From NCBI GenBank assembly GCA_037126765.1, contig JBBCBC010000009.1, positions 28,294,870 to 28,358,869 of the forward strand: 64,000 bases of DNA, in the 5' to 3' direction. The position numbers and the translations under genes were made by a program. The stretch comes from Stenogyne calaminthoides. Taxonomy: Eukaryota; Streptophyta; Magnoliopsida; Lamiales; Lamiaceae. Positions within the stretch are counted from its first letter, which is position 1. Every line of letters starts with the position of its first letter. Positions 11,806-24,086 of the stretch are shown here, one piece after another. The notes beneath the pieces were generated by a model that ran no database searches, was not told the origin of the DNA, and worked only from the letters and a program-made list of their open reading frames with translations.

Positions 11806-12059
11806 GGTTTCATTTGGTATGACTAGAAAATAGTAATGATAATGAGTATTATTGATGTGTCAATCATTAAAAGTTATTGATTGTATTGTTATTGCTTAAT
11901 TAGAATATGAACAATAGATATCATGTGAGGTGGGTTGAGTGGGTGAGGGTAATCAATTGCTCACTTCTATTCTTATTACTTGTGTATCAAACCTATCAAG
12001 CAACATTAATAAAAGTAATTTACATTACCCACTTCCATTACCCCAAACTAAAACGGACC
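11806..12059. mobile_element. Tourist-like MITE
   Basis: The ends GGTTTCATTTGGTATGAC and, reverse-complemented, GGTCCGTTTTAGTTTGGGG are imperfect inverted repeats of the PIF/Harbinger type. A 3-bp ATA lies on each side (11803-11805 and 12060-12062). Contains repeated AATGATAATGAG-like sequence and no gene. Confidence 0.6.
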
Positions 12060-12775
12060 ATAATCCAATCTGTTGAAGCTCACATCATTGCCATGTTGAC
12101 AACATCATTGCAATTATTTAATATATTATCATCCCCGTTATATCTTACTAAATTAATGACTACCTGAGGTCAGTTAAGTAGAGGCACATTTATTAAAATG
12201 AAATGAACTATATAAGATGAAAAACTTGTCATTACTTGGAAATCAAGGCTCGATTTTATAAGGAACACGATTCCAAACCACTACACCATGTGGTGTTTTA
12301 GAAAACTTATAAAAGATTCTTAGAATTGTGTGCAGAAATAATTTAAATTTTTTTTTTATTAGATTAAATATGTTATTAAAAGTTGTAAGTTAAAAGTTGA
12401 AAGTGTTATTTTCAATAGCTTATGAGTATTTTTTAAATACTATTAACTTTTTTTATAAACATTATTAATTTTTATTTAATTTTTTTTACAAACACTATAC
12501 GCTATCTACGTCTGTAACTCATGATCAATTCCCCCTCATTTTCATGCAGCAATCTTTCAAATTGATGACCAAGAATTGAAGTGCGTTAGCAATGATCACA
12601 ATTATTAGCCTTTTTTTTTATGAAAATTAAAATAATATGTGACATATGTGAAGCTGGGATTTCTGGATTTAAATAAAGATTTGATCTTCTAGAAATAAAA
12701 CTTTTTAGATCATACTCCCTCTTGTTCTAATTTTGATTGGTTAAATAGACACGAAAAAAAAAGAAAATAATAGTA

Positions 12776-13015
12776 TTCCCTCCGTTTCAAATTTAATGGT
12801 AAAGTACCAATTATTTTTGTCTCAAACTTAATGGTAAAATTATTTACTCACTTTATCACATAAAATATTATTAAACAACTCTTTCTACCCCCAATTACCC
12901 ATCATTTTTTCATATAAAATACTAATAAATAATTTTTTCTATCCCACCACTTTATCATTATTCCACTAAATCCTTATGAATAGTCAAATTACCATTTAGT
13001 TTGAGATGGAGGGAG
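12776..13015. mobile_element. nested Stowaway MITE 1
   Basis: 240 bp, flanked by TA. The ends are TTCCCTCCGTTTCAAATTTA and, reverse-complemented, CTCCCTCCATCTCAAACTAA. Confidence 0.85.
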
Positions 13016-13068
13016 TACTAAATAGTGTAAAGTGGGTAAAGTGTATTTGGTGGAGGGAAATTATAGTA

Positions 13069-13305
13069 CTCCCTCCGTCCACCAAAAATGTGCTCATTTC
13101 GTTTTGACATGTTATATGGAAAGATAAATTAAGTCCATTTATGAATAATATAATTGATTGTGAGTAAAGTATAATGATAATTTGAGTAATTTAGTTATTG
13201 TTGGACGAAGAAGATTAAAAAAATTATGTCCATAAACGTACTTAATTTACATTTTCGTACAACATGTCAAAACGAAATGAACACAGTTTTAGTGGACGAA
13301 TGGAG
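13069..13305. mobile_element. nested Stowaway MITE 2
   Basis: 237 bp, flanked by TA, with roughly 50-bp inverted repeats. Both arms contain CATTTCGTTTTGACATGTT in inverted orientation, and the terminus is CTCCCTCCGTCC. Confidence 0.88.
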
Positions 13306-13412
13306 TATTAAATAATATTGAAAGTTACTTTATTTCATTTTTAGAAAATGATCAAACAAAATAAATACGATTATTTATGAAAAATGACCAATTAAAATTA
13401 GGACAAAGCGAA

Positions 13413-15013
13413 TAGTGTTTTGCATGATTGGTCAAAAAGTAAACCCCCATCCCACACCTCCTATTGACAAGTTGCACATCAGTTTAGTCAAAGATTAATC
13501 CAACCAAGGTAAGAGTGGTTATGCAATAATTTCAATGGTCAAAAGTTAATTTGAAATGAGGTAAGTAAACAAAAAGAAGTGTTATTTTTTATTATTTAGA
13601 TGGATGACAAGACATGGTCATGGTGCGACAATTGGAGTGGGTAGTTATGATTGATAAATTGACACCATTATTTTGTTACAGGGGTAGGTTTTCAACTCCT
13701 TAAACTCGAGATGATTTTGTAGTTTAGTGTAGCGTATTATACAAGTTTCAAATTGAAATGCTATATTTTTTTTTGTTAGAATATATTTTAAATATAGTCC
13801 TTGTTTTAAAATATCAACAATGAATTAGTTATGCAAACGTTAACCTTTTTGCGTTTCATTTTGGTTCCATGAATTTTGAAGATGTAATTACTAGCTAACT
13901 TGAATGCTCAATGGATCTCGTGATTAATTAATTTCTAAAAGAACTCTATATTATTTAAAAGTTCGAATTTGTAGAGAGATGTAAAATTAATTCGTTTATA
14001 TTATTCCCTTAACACCCCCGTCATGGTTGAATTCTCTTACTTTATGATCATTGGAAGGAGACTTATTGAATGTACAATTGAATATGTTGGAGTTGCTTCA
14101 ACGGGAATCAAACTCAAAACGTGGACGTGAACTTAAAGGCTCTAATACCATAAAAAAATTGCATCTCATCTAAAAGTTTGAACTTATAGATGTGTGAAAT
14201 TAGTTCGTTTATATTATTCTCTTTTAACAGTTTCAACACACATGTATATTCATGTGGTACGTATATTTTCATAAAGTTGTGGAATGTATTTACACTCTTC
14301 TTAGGGGTGTGTTGTGCACGCTATATGATATTTCATCTTTATCTTTAAAAAAAAAACTCATCTAGTAATCATTAATTTGTAATAGTGCGATGAATTTTTA
14401 GGATACTAATACAATATTGATGGATGTTACTTGGATATGGAAATTACATTTCCATGATTTTCAAATAGTTTTCTCAATTTTTTACTTTTAGTTTTTCAAT
14501 ACTTGTAACCTATATAATCTTGGTTTAGGAGAAACTGCAGAAAATATGGCCTCAAAAGATGGGAAAACATATTAATTAAGTGTGTTGGTGTAAGCTTAAA
14601 TTTCAATAAAGGACATAGTGTAAAGTCCAAATGGAGCACTACATACAAAAAGATTTGAGTGACCAAATAATAAATACAAATATAAGAAACACGAGTTAGC
14701 ATCTTTATTTTGCCATATCATGTGATATAGCAAAAAAGGAAAAAAAAAAAAAAAAAAAGGTATTCATGCTTCACTATTTTTATATATATGTTTCTCTATT
14801 TCTCTCTACTTTTTTTAATTTAAAAAAAAAATTGTGTTTTAAGATTAAAAATGCAAACCAGGATTCTTCTGTAAAGCTACAACTCTTTTTACATGGAAAT
14901 AGGGCATTATATAATAACCATGTATATGGTGTTGTCCAATTCATATGCATAAGAAAAGGCAATTAGGAAAAATGAGCATCAATATTTGTAAATAACTAAA
15001 TACACATGGATCA
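13413..15013. repeat. AT-rich intergenic DNA with a 65-bp direct repeat
   Basis: About 13945-14015 and 14160-14230 are near-identical around TTCGTTTATATTATTC. Between them lies GGCTCTAATACCA (about 14137-14149), the reverse complement of a TGGTATTAGAGCC motif that resembles the primer-binding sequence of plant Copia elements. This looks like the remnant of a common plant repeat. No gene is supported. Confidence 0.4.
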
Positions 15014-15029
15014 ATATATGAGTAAGAGA

Positions 15030-15639
15030 CTATCAAAGTGGCTTAGCTCATGTGGTTGATTAGAGCACCACTACTCAGACCAAGAGGTCCTGGGTTCGAG
15101 ACACGCTGTCCCCACTTTAATGGGATTTAAGTGGTGGAGATTTTTCACCCTCCTTGGGGATTCTTCGTCCTCTATAGGTTTATTTCAGGTATTATCCCCT
15201 TTATGGGTTTGTTGCAGCGAATATGGAAGCAGTGGTGATTCTTCGTCCTCTATAGGTTTATTTCAGGTATTCTCCGCCCTTTATTGGTTTGTTGCAGTGA
15301 ATATGGAAACAGTGGTGCTAAGACGTTCAAAGCAGAAAGATATGTGACATCTTGTGGTGGTTATTGCCATTGATGTGGTTGTTCTGGTCGATAGCAAAAC
15401 GGAATATATGAGCCACGACATAGTGTGGATAATGCCTTAGCCCGGACTTAGTCCATATGCTACGAGCTCATATCTAGGGTCGCTCTCAATTTAGCGAAAT
15501 TTGCGTCATCCTCCTCCGATTCTCACGCTTAGTTCGAGGCAGGTCTTCCCCGAGTTGGGTTGAAGAATTAACTTAGCTAGAAATAAATTAATTATTCTAG
15601 TTGAGTTGTATTCTCCTTATAAAAAAAAAATATATATAT
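15030..15639 (+). mobile_element. tRNA-derived SINE, copy 2, with internal duplication
   Basis: Same family as 7860-8346 and better preserved at the head: A-box region GTGGCTTAGCTCATGTGG and B box CTGGGTTCGAGAC. The flanking duplication is ATATATGAGTAAGAGA (15014-15029) against ATATATGAGTAAAAGA (15640-15655). It is longer than copy 1 because about 80 bp around GGATTCTTCGTCCTCTATAG is present twice in tandem (about 15159-15310). It ends in an A run at 15621-15630. Confidence 0.9.
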
Positions 15640-15655
15640 ATATATGAGTAAAAGA

Positions 15656-17370
15656 TACCTGAATTTAAATATGGCCACTTATCCATTAAATAAATTTGCA
15701 ACTTTTACTAATTAAATTATACATTTTGATCCATCTGAGGTAATCTCACAAATATGTAAATAGATTTGCAACTTTTACTAATTAATTTATACATTTTGAT
15801 CAATCTAAGACAATCTCACATAAATGTCCAAGTAAATAAATATCCTGATATCTCATCGACATATCATTCAATATTTATGTTATTAATATCAATATTGAGG
15901 AGAACTATATATCTATAATATTCGTAAAAAAAAATATCAAAGCATTATCAACATCCATTAATTTATTCTACAAATTTAGCTTAATATTAGTAAAATATTG
16001 AGAAAATATAGAAAAGTATCCATTAAAAAAATAATGACAAATAGCATATGAAATAACATTATTTATATTTATCATAAATGCAAAATTTTCTCAAATTCTT
16101 TTGTCAAATGAAATTAATAAATATTCTAACTTTTTTTATTAAATTTACCGATGATATCACGTCTTGATATCCCTACTTATATCGATATTTTCAACATTGT
16201 CTTAGATTAAATTGTAAAAAGTCAATGAATTAGAGAACAATTTGAAGGATTTCAAGAAGTCAAAAAAATTAGGTAGCAGTTTGAAGGATTTTAAAAAGAT
16301 GAATCCTAGAACTAGAAGAGAGTTTTTCTTCTAAAAGAATTAAGAAAGAAGTTATCCACTTTATGGCAGGTGAAAGTAGATTTAATTTACCAAGGCAATA
16401 TTTGTATCTTCCAAAGAAACAAAGAATGAAAAGTTCTTATTATTCCCTGAATACCTGCACATAGTGAAAGCAACAAATGAAGGTTTTTCTTTCTTGGAAG
16501 AAATGATGATTATTTTTACCATGGCTTTTTTCTTGAATGAAATAATTAGCCCAGCTGTCACATGCATCATTTTTCTGCTAAAAAAGTATTTTCAAAAGAT
16601 CCTTTTTTATTCCAACTACCGTTCTCATAGGGACTGTAAGTCTTTGGAAAAATTATTAACTTTTAATATCTTTTGTTACAAGATTCAACGTTTTTCACTA
16701 GACAACAACAGAACAAGGAGGGAAGGGGGACTACAATTGCACTCTGCAATAATTTCAGAGGCCAGTTTTCTATTCTCTTTATCACATTTCTTTGCTCAGT
16801 CCACCAAGTGAGTGGGCTCTTTGTAATCTGGATAAAATCCAACATATGTAATCGAAAATCGAAATAATAGATTTGATCCCATTGTTTTTATTTTTATTTG
16901 AATTCTTTTATTTAAAATGTTGATCCCATATGTAATCTGGAAAATATATTTAAAATTTTGCAATATAAAACAACCAAGAACAACCAAAAAAAATATACAA
17001 CTAAACTTTTTTCCAAATGTATAAGCCTCTTGTACCCTAATTGTACAATGTAATTGTACAAAATTAATATGTTTATGTGAAAACAACTAACACTAATGAA
17101 TTACTATTGTTCAAAAGAAAATTTATCGATGCTATCGTTTAAAAATACATTTAAATTGTACGGTGTAATTAATACATACAATTTTTTTTTTAAGTTAATA
17201 TGATTGTGAGTTTCATAATGTGTTCCTTATCATTTTATAGCCCAATAGAAATATGATATCCTTTTGAAAATTATAAAAAAATTAAAACTTGAATGCATCA
17301 GGTGTAATCTATATTTCATATACACTTTTAAATATGTTTTAGTTCATCCCCTTAAAAAATTTGTTATTTG
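15656..17370. other. AT-rich intergenic DNA, no gene seen
   Basis: Frames at 16382-16867 overlap on both strands and show no domain, splice pattern or codon bias. I could not find terminal repeats. Confidence 0.4.
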
Positions 17371-17787
17371 TGTTGGCTTGTGGAGCCTGAGTCGGAGAAG
17401 GGATCCAGCAAGGGCGAGGCGCTCGACCATGGTGTTAGGTCGAGCACTTCTGCTCGACCGAAGGAGGTCGAGCGCGACGGGAGACCAGAGCATTGGAGGC
17501 GCTCGAACTGACGATCTGATTGAGCGGAACCGCTCGACCAAGACCCGTGGTCGAGCTGGTTCCGCAGCTGTGCACGTGAATTAGGGCTTTGGCCCATGTC
17601 TCATTTAAATACCTTGACTCATTGTATTTGCCTCTTTGTACGAAAATAACACACGAAAAGAGTGAATCTCCTGGCTTGGTAGTGCCCCCAGACGTAGTCA
17701 TTCCTGACGAACTGGGTAACCAAATTATTTGTCTCTAAATTCCTAGTTCTATTATTTTCTCCATAATTGCTTGTTTAATTCTTAACA
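17371..17787 (+). repeat. Copia 5' LTR
   Basis: Begins TGTTGGCTTGTGGAGCC and ends TTAATTCTTAACA. A GC-rich U3 with repeated GGTCGAGC and GCTCGACC motifs precedes a shared promoter region around CATTTAAATACCTTGACTC. The small frames in here are chance. Confidence 0.92.
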
Positions 17788-17833
17788 ACTCGTATCAAGA
17801 GCATCGGGTTAAAGGATCTGTGGAGAGCAATTA

Positions 17834-19021
17834 TGATGGTGAAGGAAATCGCTCGTTGAGAAGTTTGATGGAACAGATTTTAGGGATTCGAAATTGCAGA
17901 TCAAGATTACCAGACGGTAAAGATCTCAGATCAACCGTTGGGTGAAAAACTGAAGAGATGAAGGACGACAGTGGAAGTTTCTTTGGATAGGAAGGCGATG
18001 AGTGTGGTTCGTTTGTCGTTATCCAGGAACGTCGCCCTACATACGGTGAAAGCAAACACCACAAAGGAGATGCTGGAGATATTGACTGAGATGTATGAAA
18101 AACCGTCTGCAGCGAACAAGGTTCATCTGATGCAGAGGTTATTCAACCTGAGGATGGCGGAGGATACTGTGGAACGGTAACGATTGTTAGTGCTTCAGCG
18201 GGTAAAGTGAAACTAAAATTCGATGAGGTTAGGGATTTGGTCATGAGCGAAGAAATTCGCAGGAAAGAGTTGGGTGTGGCCACAGGATCTGCTTTGAGTG
18301 CGGGAAGCAGAGGCAGATCTGAATCCAAGGGCAAGCCAAATCGGGGTAGATCGAAGTCAAGGGGCAAAGATAAGCCCAAGAAGGATAAGAGTAAAGTTGA
18401 GTGTTATAAATGTCATGAACTTGATCATTACAAAAGTGAGTGCAAGGCACAAGAGAATGAACCAAAGAAGAATGACAACTCAGCCAACGTTGCCACTGAT
18501 GAGGACTCAGATGCATTGATTCTGAGTGTAAGCAGTCCATTGGAGTCGTGGGTGTTAGACTCTGGAGCATCGTTTCATTCGTGCAGCAATGCTGACGTAA
18601 TGGAAAAGTATACTTCCGGAAACTTTGGGAAGGTTTATCTAGTTGATGATGAGCCTCTGAAATCAAAGGGAAGGGGAATGTTCGGATTAAGACACCAAAT
18701 GAGACTGTGTTACAATTGAAAGATGTGAGACATATTCCTGGTTTGAAGAGGAATTTGATTTCGGTTGGGCAACTTGATGTGAGGGCTACAAAGGTGACCT
18801 TTGGGTGTAACTCGTGGAAGATATCCAAAGGTGTCATGGTAGTGGCTCGTGGAAATAAAGAGGGGACGTTGTATATGACAGGCAACACCCGGGATAGCAT
18901 TGCTCTTGCAAGTGAAAAAGAGAATGCAAATTTGTGGCATTGTCGTCTAGGCCACATGAGTGAAAAGGGGATGAAAGTTATGTGCTTGAAGGTAAAACCG
19001 CTGGACCTCAAGGCAGGTTGA
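17834..19021 (+). pseudogene. Copia gag, protease and pre-integrase remnant
   Basis: Capsid-like sequence runs from about 17834 with several breaks; the clear part is at 17971-18180. A nucleocapsid zinc knuckle is at about 18400-18441: CYKCHELDHYKSEC keeps the C-C-H-C spacing but has lost both glycines. The aspartic protease motif VLDSGASFHSC follows. Then comes a shift to the frame holding RHIPGLKRNLISVGQLD and the pre-integrase signature LWHCRLGHMSEKG. In an intact element this would yield the virus-like particle proteins and processing enzyme. Frameshifts and stops make it non-functional. Confidence 0.9.
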
Positions 19022-19029
19022 CATTGGTT

Positions 19030-21586
19030 TGTGTGAGGACCGTGGCCAGAGGGAAAACAAAAAGGGTGAGTTTTTTTGAAGGGAGGGGGGCTTTGAAGAA
19101 GCGGTTGGAGTTAGTTCACGGTGCTTTTTGTGGGGTCCAAGACAAGTGACATCCCTTGGTGGAGCATCATATTACATGACTTTCATTGGCGACTCTACGA
19201 GGAAGGTATGGGTTTATTTCTTAAAAAATAAGTCCGATGCCTTTTAATGCTTTCGAAATGGAAGGCTCTTGTAGAAAGCGAAATGGGTCTTAAGGTGAAG
19301 TGTTTGAGATCTCGATAATGGTGGAGAATCTGAGCTCCGTGAGTTCAAAAAAAGGATTTACGGAGGCTTAATGGAATCAGAATGGAGAAAAATCGTGAGA
19401 GGAACCCCACGCCAGAATGGGCGAGAGGCGAACGTATGAATAGGACCATATCTTGAACGCTAGAGCATGAGATTGAAGTGTGGGCTGCCAAAGATATTTT
19501 GGAAGAGGGCAATCAACACATCAACTTACTTGATAAACAGAGGACCCTCAACTCCCTTTGGAAAATGGCATCGAGGAGGAGGCCAGCCGAGGAAATGAGG
19601 TAAATCTGTCTTTTCTTCGAGTATTTGGGTGTGTTGCATATGTTCATGTTGATTCTATGAGTAGAAGTAAGTTGGATGCAAAATCTGTTAAGTGTACGTT
19701 TGTTGGATATGGAGGTGATGAATTTGGCTATCGATTTTGGGATGAGGAAAATCGAAAGGTGATTCGTAGTCGAGATGTCATATTTAATGAACAGGTGATG
19801 TACAAAGACATGTTGGGGGTATCCAAAGAAGGTGGTTCTGAGTCTCAGGTTGTGGAGTTAGACATTTCGAACTCGGGTGAGAGCAAAGGGGTTCTAGATG
19901 ATCAGGTGATTGTTGAGGAAGAACCAAGTACACCACCACCAATAATTCCGCTGCGGAGATCCACGAGAGATCGGAGATCTCCTGATAGGTATTCACCCTC
20001 CCTTCATTATTTATTGTTAAATGATGGTGGTGAACCTGAATGTTATGCAGAGGCAACACGTAGTAAACAGGTGGACAAGTGGAAACTTGCAATGGATGAT
20101 GAGATGAATTCATTGATGACCAACGGAACTTGGGAGCTAGTTGAGCTTCCTAAGGGCAAGAAAGCACTGCATAACAAGTGGGTTTACAGAATAAAAGAGG
20201 AGTCTGATGAAAGCAAACGCTACAAGGCAAGATTGGTTGTGAAGGGGTTTCAACAGAAACATGGTATTGACTATACTGATGTTTTTACTCCAGTGGTGAA
20301 GCTAACTACCATTCGATTGGTTACGAGTCATTGGCTGCGAGAAAATTTGGTGTTAGAACAGGATGGGCGTAAAACCGCCTTTCTTCATGGTGATTTACAT
20401 GAGGACATCTACATGAAGCAACCGGAGGGATACTTGTCTAGGGGAGTAGTGTGCTAGTTTGCAAGTTGAAGAAGAGCTTATGCGGTGCGAAACAAGCTCC
20501 ATTCTGATGGTACAAGAAGTTTGATGGGTTCATGCATGAGATTGAGATCAAGAGGTGTGAGGTGACCATTCTTTGCTACTTCAAGAGGTATGATGATAGT
20601 TATATCATTTCTTTATTATATGTTGATGATATGTTGATAGCGAGGCTCTAGTGTTTGGGAGGTGAGCAAGTTGAAGGAAAAATTGTGCGAAAGGTTTGCT
20701 ATGAAGGACCTTGGAGAGGCGAAACAAATCTTGGGTATCGCGAATCGTCGTGACAAGGTGGCAGGAAACTTGTATCTTTCACATTTGAATACATAAAGAA
20801 AGTCTTGAGAGATTTAGTATGAAGAGATGAAAGCCCGATTCGGGTCCCAGATTGGGAAGTCGAGTTCAAGCTATCAACAAGGACTCACCTAATAGCGAAG
20901 AGGAGCGGGCCTACATGCAAAACACTCTGTATGCTTCAGCAATTGGAAGTTTGATGTATGCAATGGTGTGTACAAGACCAGATATGGCACAGGCGGTGGG
21001 GAGTTGTTTAGCGGTTTATGGGTAATCCGGGTAGCGGACGGGGGGAGGCGATGAAGTGGATCATTAGATACTTGAGAGGTACTACTGAACAAGCTTTGTG
21101 CTTTGAGGGCAAAAGCGTTGGGTTGGCAGGATATGTTGATGCAGACTTGGCATCAAATGATCTCGACAAAGGAGGAGGAATACAGGGTATGTGTTTACTT
21201 TTGGTGGTACAACAATATCTTGGGCTTCTAAGTTCTTAAAGATCATAGCTCGATCCACTGCTTGAAGCAGCGAAGTACGTTCGAAATAATGAGGCTAGTA
21301 AAGAAATGGTTTGGTTGCAGAATCTGTCGTGTGAGTTGGGGAAGGAGCAAAATGATAGTATTTTGTATAGTGACAGAGTGCTATTCACTTGGCGAAGAAT
21401 TCGGCCTTTCACTCGAGGATGAAGCACATTGAGTTGAGGTATCATTACATTCGTTACCTCATCGAGAACAAGATCTTACAGCTGATGAAGATCCGGGGAA
21501 GTGAGAATCCTGTTGACATGTTGACTAAGGTTGTGACCTTAGAGAAGTTAAAGTTATGCATGACTTCAACTGGTCTTGGAAACTGA
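19030..21586 (+). pseudogene. Copia integrase, reverse transcriptase and RNase H remnant
   Basis: The integrase core (19030-19560) is barely readable. The frame 19558-20457 keeps the integrase C-terminal part (LRVFGCVAYVHVD) and the start of the RVT_2 reverse transcriptase (WKLAMDDEMNSL, VKGFQQKHGIDYTDVFTPVV, KTAFLHGDL). A stop follows at 20455-20457. The catalytic LLYVDDMLIA lies at about 20616-20645 in another frame. The RNase H region is at about 20930-21586 and includes WIIRYLRGTTEQ and LAGYVDADLAS. At least five frame changes are needed to follow it, so it is inactive. Confidence 0.9.
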
Positions 21587-21647
21587 ACATAAGGCCCGCA
21601 CTACTACCAGTGAGAGAAACCGTTGGAACGGTCTCCAGGTGGGAGAT

Positions 21648-22059
21648 TGTTGGGTTGTGGAGCCTGAGTCGGAGAAGGATCCAAAGAGGCAGGCTCGACC
21701 ATGGTGTTAGGTCGAAACTTACTGCCGACCAAAGCGAGGTCGAGCGCGATGGGAGACCAGAGCATTGGATATTTCGAGCCGGGCAATCGATCGGCGGAAC
21801 CGCTCGACCAAGGCCCTTGGTCGGCGGGGTTTCTAAACTGTCTTGGCGTGAATTAGGGCTTTGGCCCATGTCTCATTTAAATACCTTGACTCATTGTATT
21901 TGCCTCTTTGTACGAAAATAACACACGAAAAGAGTGAATCTCCTGGCTTGGTAGTGCCCCCAGATGTAGTCATTCCTGACGAACTGGGTTGCCAAATTGT
22001 TTGTCTCTAAATTTCTAGTTCTATTATTTTCTCCATAATTGCTTGTTTAATTCCTAACA
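21648..22059 (+). repeat. Copia 3' LTR
   Basis: Begins TGTTGGGTTGTGGAGCC, ends TTAATTCCTAACA, and is homologous along its length to 17371-17787 with small deletions in the GC-rich U3. Confidence 0.92.
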
Positions 22060-22549
22060 ATTTTTACCGATAAATATTGATTATGTACCATTATACTATA
22101 TAATTAATGTACACTCCAGAGATTATTAGGAAAAAATTTGGACAACTTACAAAAATATGATTTATCTTTGTCACTAATTGCACCTTAAAGATTGAACTTT
22201 TGACTTTTGCGGAATGAATACCGAACTTTCAAATTGTAGCAAAAAAAAGACCTTAGACAAATTCAAAGGGAAAAAGTCACATGCGAATTGACTCAAAAAC
22301 ACTCCATTGTTTTGCTTGCAAATATGCTCGAGATCCCTTTTACACATTAATTTGAAAATTCATTATTTATCCTGCAAAAAAATAAAATTCAATCATTAAA
22401 GTGAAATTTATATCAAAGACAATCCGGACATGTTTGTTTCCCACTGGGGAGATTCAGATGGGGGATGGGCTTCCCCCCCACCCCGGCCATTTTTCAAAAT
22501 TTTCATATTTCATCCTCCATGCAAATACACATTCACCCCTATTATACAT

Positions 22550-24086
22550 CGTTGGAAAAATTTATAGTTTTGATGAAAGTTCCAAAACAGTTGTAATAAG
22601 ACCAATCAGACATGTTAGCTGACTGATAATCAAGAAATCAGGTTAAGTTGACCAGTTGATAATCACTGTATAGAGCAACTAATGTAATAGTATATGTCAC
22701 ATATTGAGGGGGAACTCAATATATATAAATAAGTCTTAAAGGTCAGGTTCGAATCAGAAGATCAGATGGAAGGCTGAAGGCAAGAAAAAAACTGATGGAT
22801 TAGTTTTAATCAAGATCAGAATCAACCTGAAGATGAAGACTTAGTACATTTCGAAGAATCAAGATCAGATGACCTGCTATGAAGAAAACATCAAGCGACT
22901 CACACGTTGTGCTAAGACAACCTGTTCTTATGACTCAAGGAGGTAGAACTAATCAGTTCAATACTGATCAGATCAGTTCTTGTCAGTTGTCTTCCAAGTG
23001 TTAACCTAAGACATACAAATCGATCAGACAATCAGAATGAACAAGAATGAAGGCTGACAAGCACCGAATAAGTGTACTTGTCAACCAACGAGAGATCGAT
23101 ACATATGTACGGAACTGACATAGACGGGATATGAAGTATCAGAGTTCAACGGCTAGAAAGGACAAATTAGCACGCATTTAGCCATGCCGTTTCTGATGAA
23201 CATCACTTCATCCCTGCAAACCTAACTAAAATAGATCAAGATTCAAATTGCTCTCCAACGGCTCTTTGATTTCGAGATCTATAAATAAGGGACCAAACCT
23301 TTAGAGTAAGGTTATGGAAATTCTACAAGCTTAAGCATTCAAGCCATTTCCGCAAGAACTCCGAAGAACTAAAAAATATTCTAAGTGTTCATCCCTTAGT
23401 TTCTTAGCAAGATTTATTATCCTTTAGCTTTAGGCTACTCAAATACTATGATAGAATTCCAGTTGGAAACAAAACAAATCTTGCCCCAAACCGAGAGTTA
23501 TTATAAGTTTGTAAGCAAGATCTCAAACTAGGGTTTCTAGTCTTGATTTCTGGGATAGTTGAGTGAGAGCTCCATAAATATCTGTATGTACTGTGTTTGA
23601 CTAACACATTAAACTAAGTCAGATTTGTTGTAAGTACCCCTGCTAATAGGGAAGAGTGGATGTAGGACAAGTTAGTCTGAACCACTATAAATCTTGTGTG
23701 TTTATCTGTATTACACTTACTGCACACTACTGATTTGATAAACTGCCATGCATATCCTAAGCAGAGATCAGTCTAGCACCAAGCTGCTGATCTGATCAGT
23801 TGGACACTTTGTCAACTGATCTGATCAGAAAACCTTATGAATGTTTTCTGTTAAACTGATTTTTTACACGTGTTAATCTAAAGCTTCCGCACAATCAGTT
23901 AAACTGATAAACACCAAACTGATTAGCTCACCAGCGATCAGTAGGTTGGATATCAGTCTGTGCTAATCACTAGCACTCTATATCAGCTAACTTGCAAACC
24001 ACGCTGATCACACGAAAAAATTTCAGAAGTCTATTCACCCCTCCCCACTAGACTTCTACCTCACTGAAATCCGTTCGGGACCTACA
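22550..24086 (+). mobile_element. solo LTR, family A, 1.5 kb
   Basis: Flanked by TACAT on both sides (22545-22549 and 24087-24091). It begins CGTTGGAAAAATTTATAG (first base T to C) and ends TTCGGGACCTACA. The TATA box CTATAAATAAGG is at 23279-23290, which fixes plus orientation. The U3 is full of GATCAG repeats, and TTGAGGGGGAAC is at about 22706. No coding region or second LTR accompanies it. The copy at 57845-59393 shares both ends in the opposite orientation. Confidence 0.88.

Larger units (their letters stand above)
12715..13412. mobile_element. outer Stowaway-like MITE carrying two nested MITEs
   Basis: Ends CTCCCTCTTGTTCTAATTTT and, reverse-complemented, TTCGCTTTGTCCTAATTTTA, between TA dinucleotides at 12713 and 13413. 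Without its two insertions the element would be about 220 bp. Confidence 0.75.
17371..22059 (+). mobile_element. degenerate Copia LTR retrotransposon, 4.7 kb, both LTRs
   Basis: Two direct LTRs of 417 and 412 bp bound an internal region with Copia gene order: gag, protease, integrase, reverse transcriptase, RNase H. Flanks ATTTG (17366-17370) and ATTTT (22060-22064) are a probable 5-bp duplication with one change. A primer-binding-like ACTCGTATCAAGAGC follows the first LTR, and a polypurine tract CAGGTGGGAGAT precedes the second. The LTRs differ by many substitutions and small indels and every gene is broken, so the insertion is old. Confidence 0.93.

Noticed and set aside
15047..15110. Possible tRNA gene from A and B boxes
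   Set aside because: No cloverleaf closes, and the sequence continues into a SINE body with target duplications; the same holds for 11050-11273 and 31833-32008.
16382..16867. Overlapping frames of 60-115 codons as a possible gene
   Set aside because: No domain, splice consensus or preferred strand; they look like chance frames.
17264..17701. Arginine-rich frames on both strands
   Set aside because: They lie in the GC-rich U3 of the Copia 5' LTR; the same pattern recurs in the 3' LTR (21525-21921).
18241..19011. 256-codon minus frame, the second longest open frame in the window
   Set aside because: It is antisense to the Copia gag and protease region, whose plus-strand frames carry the zinc knuckle and the protease motif.
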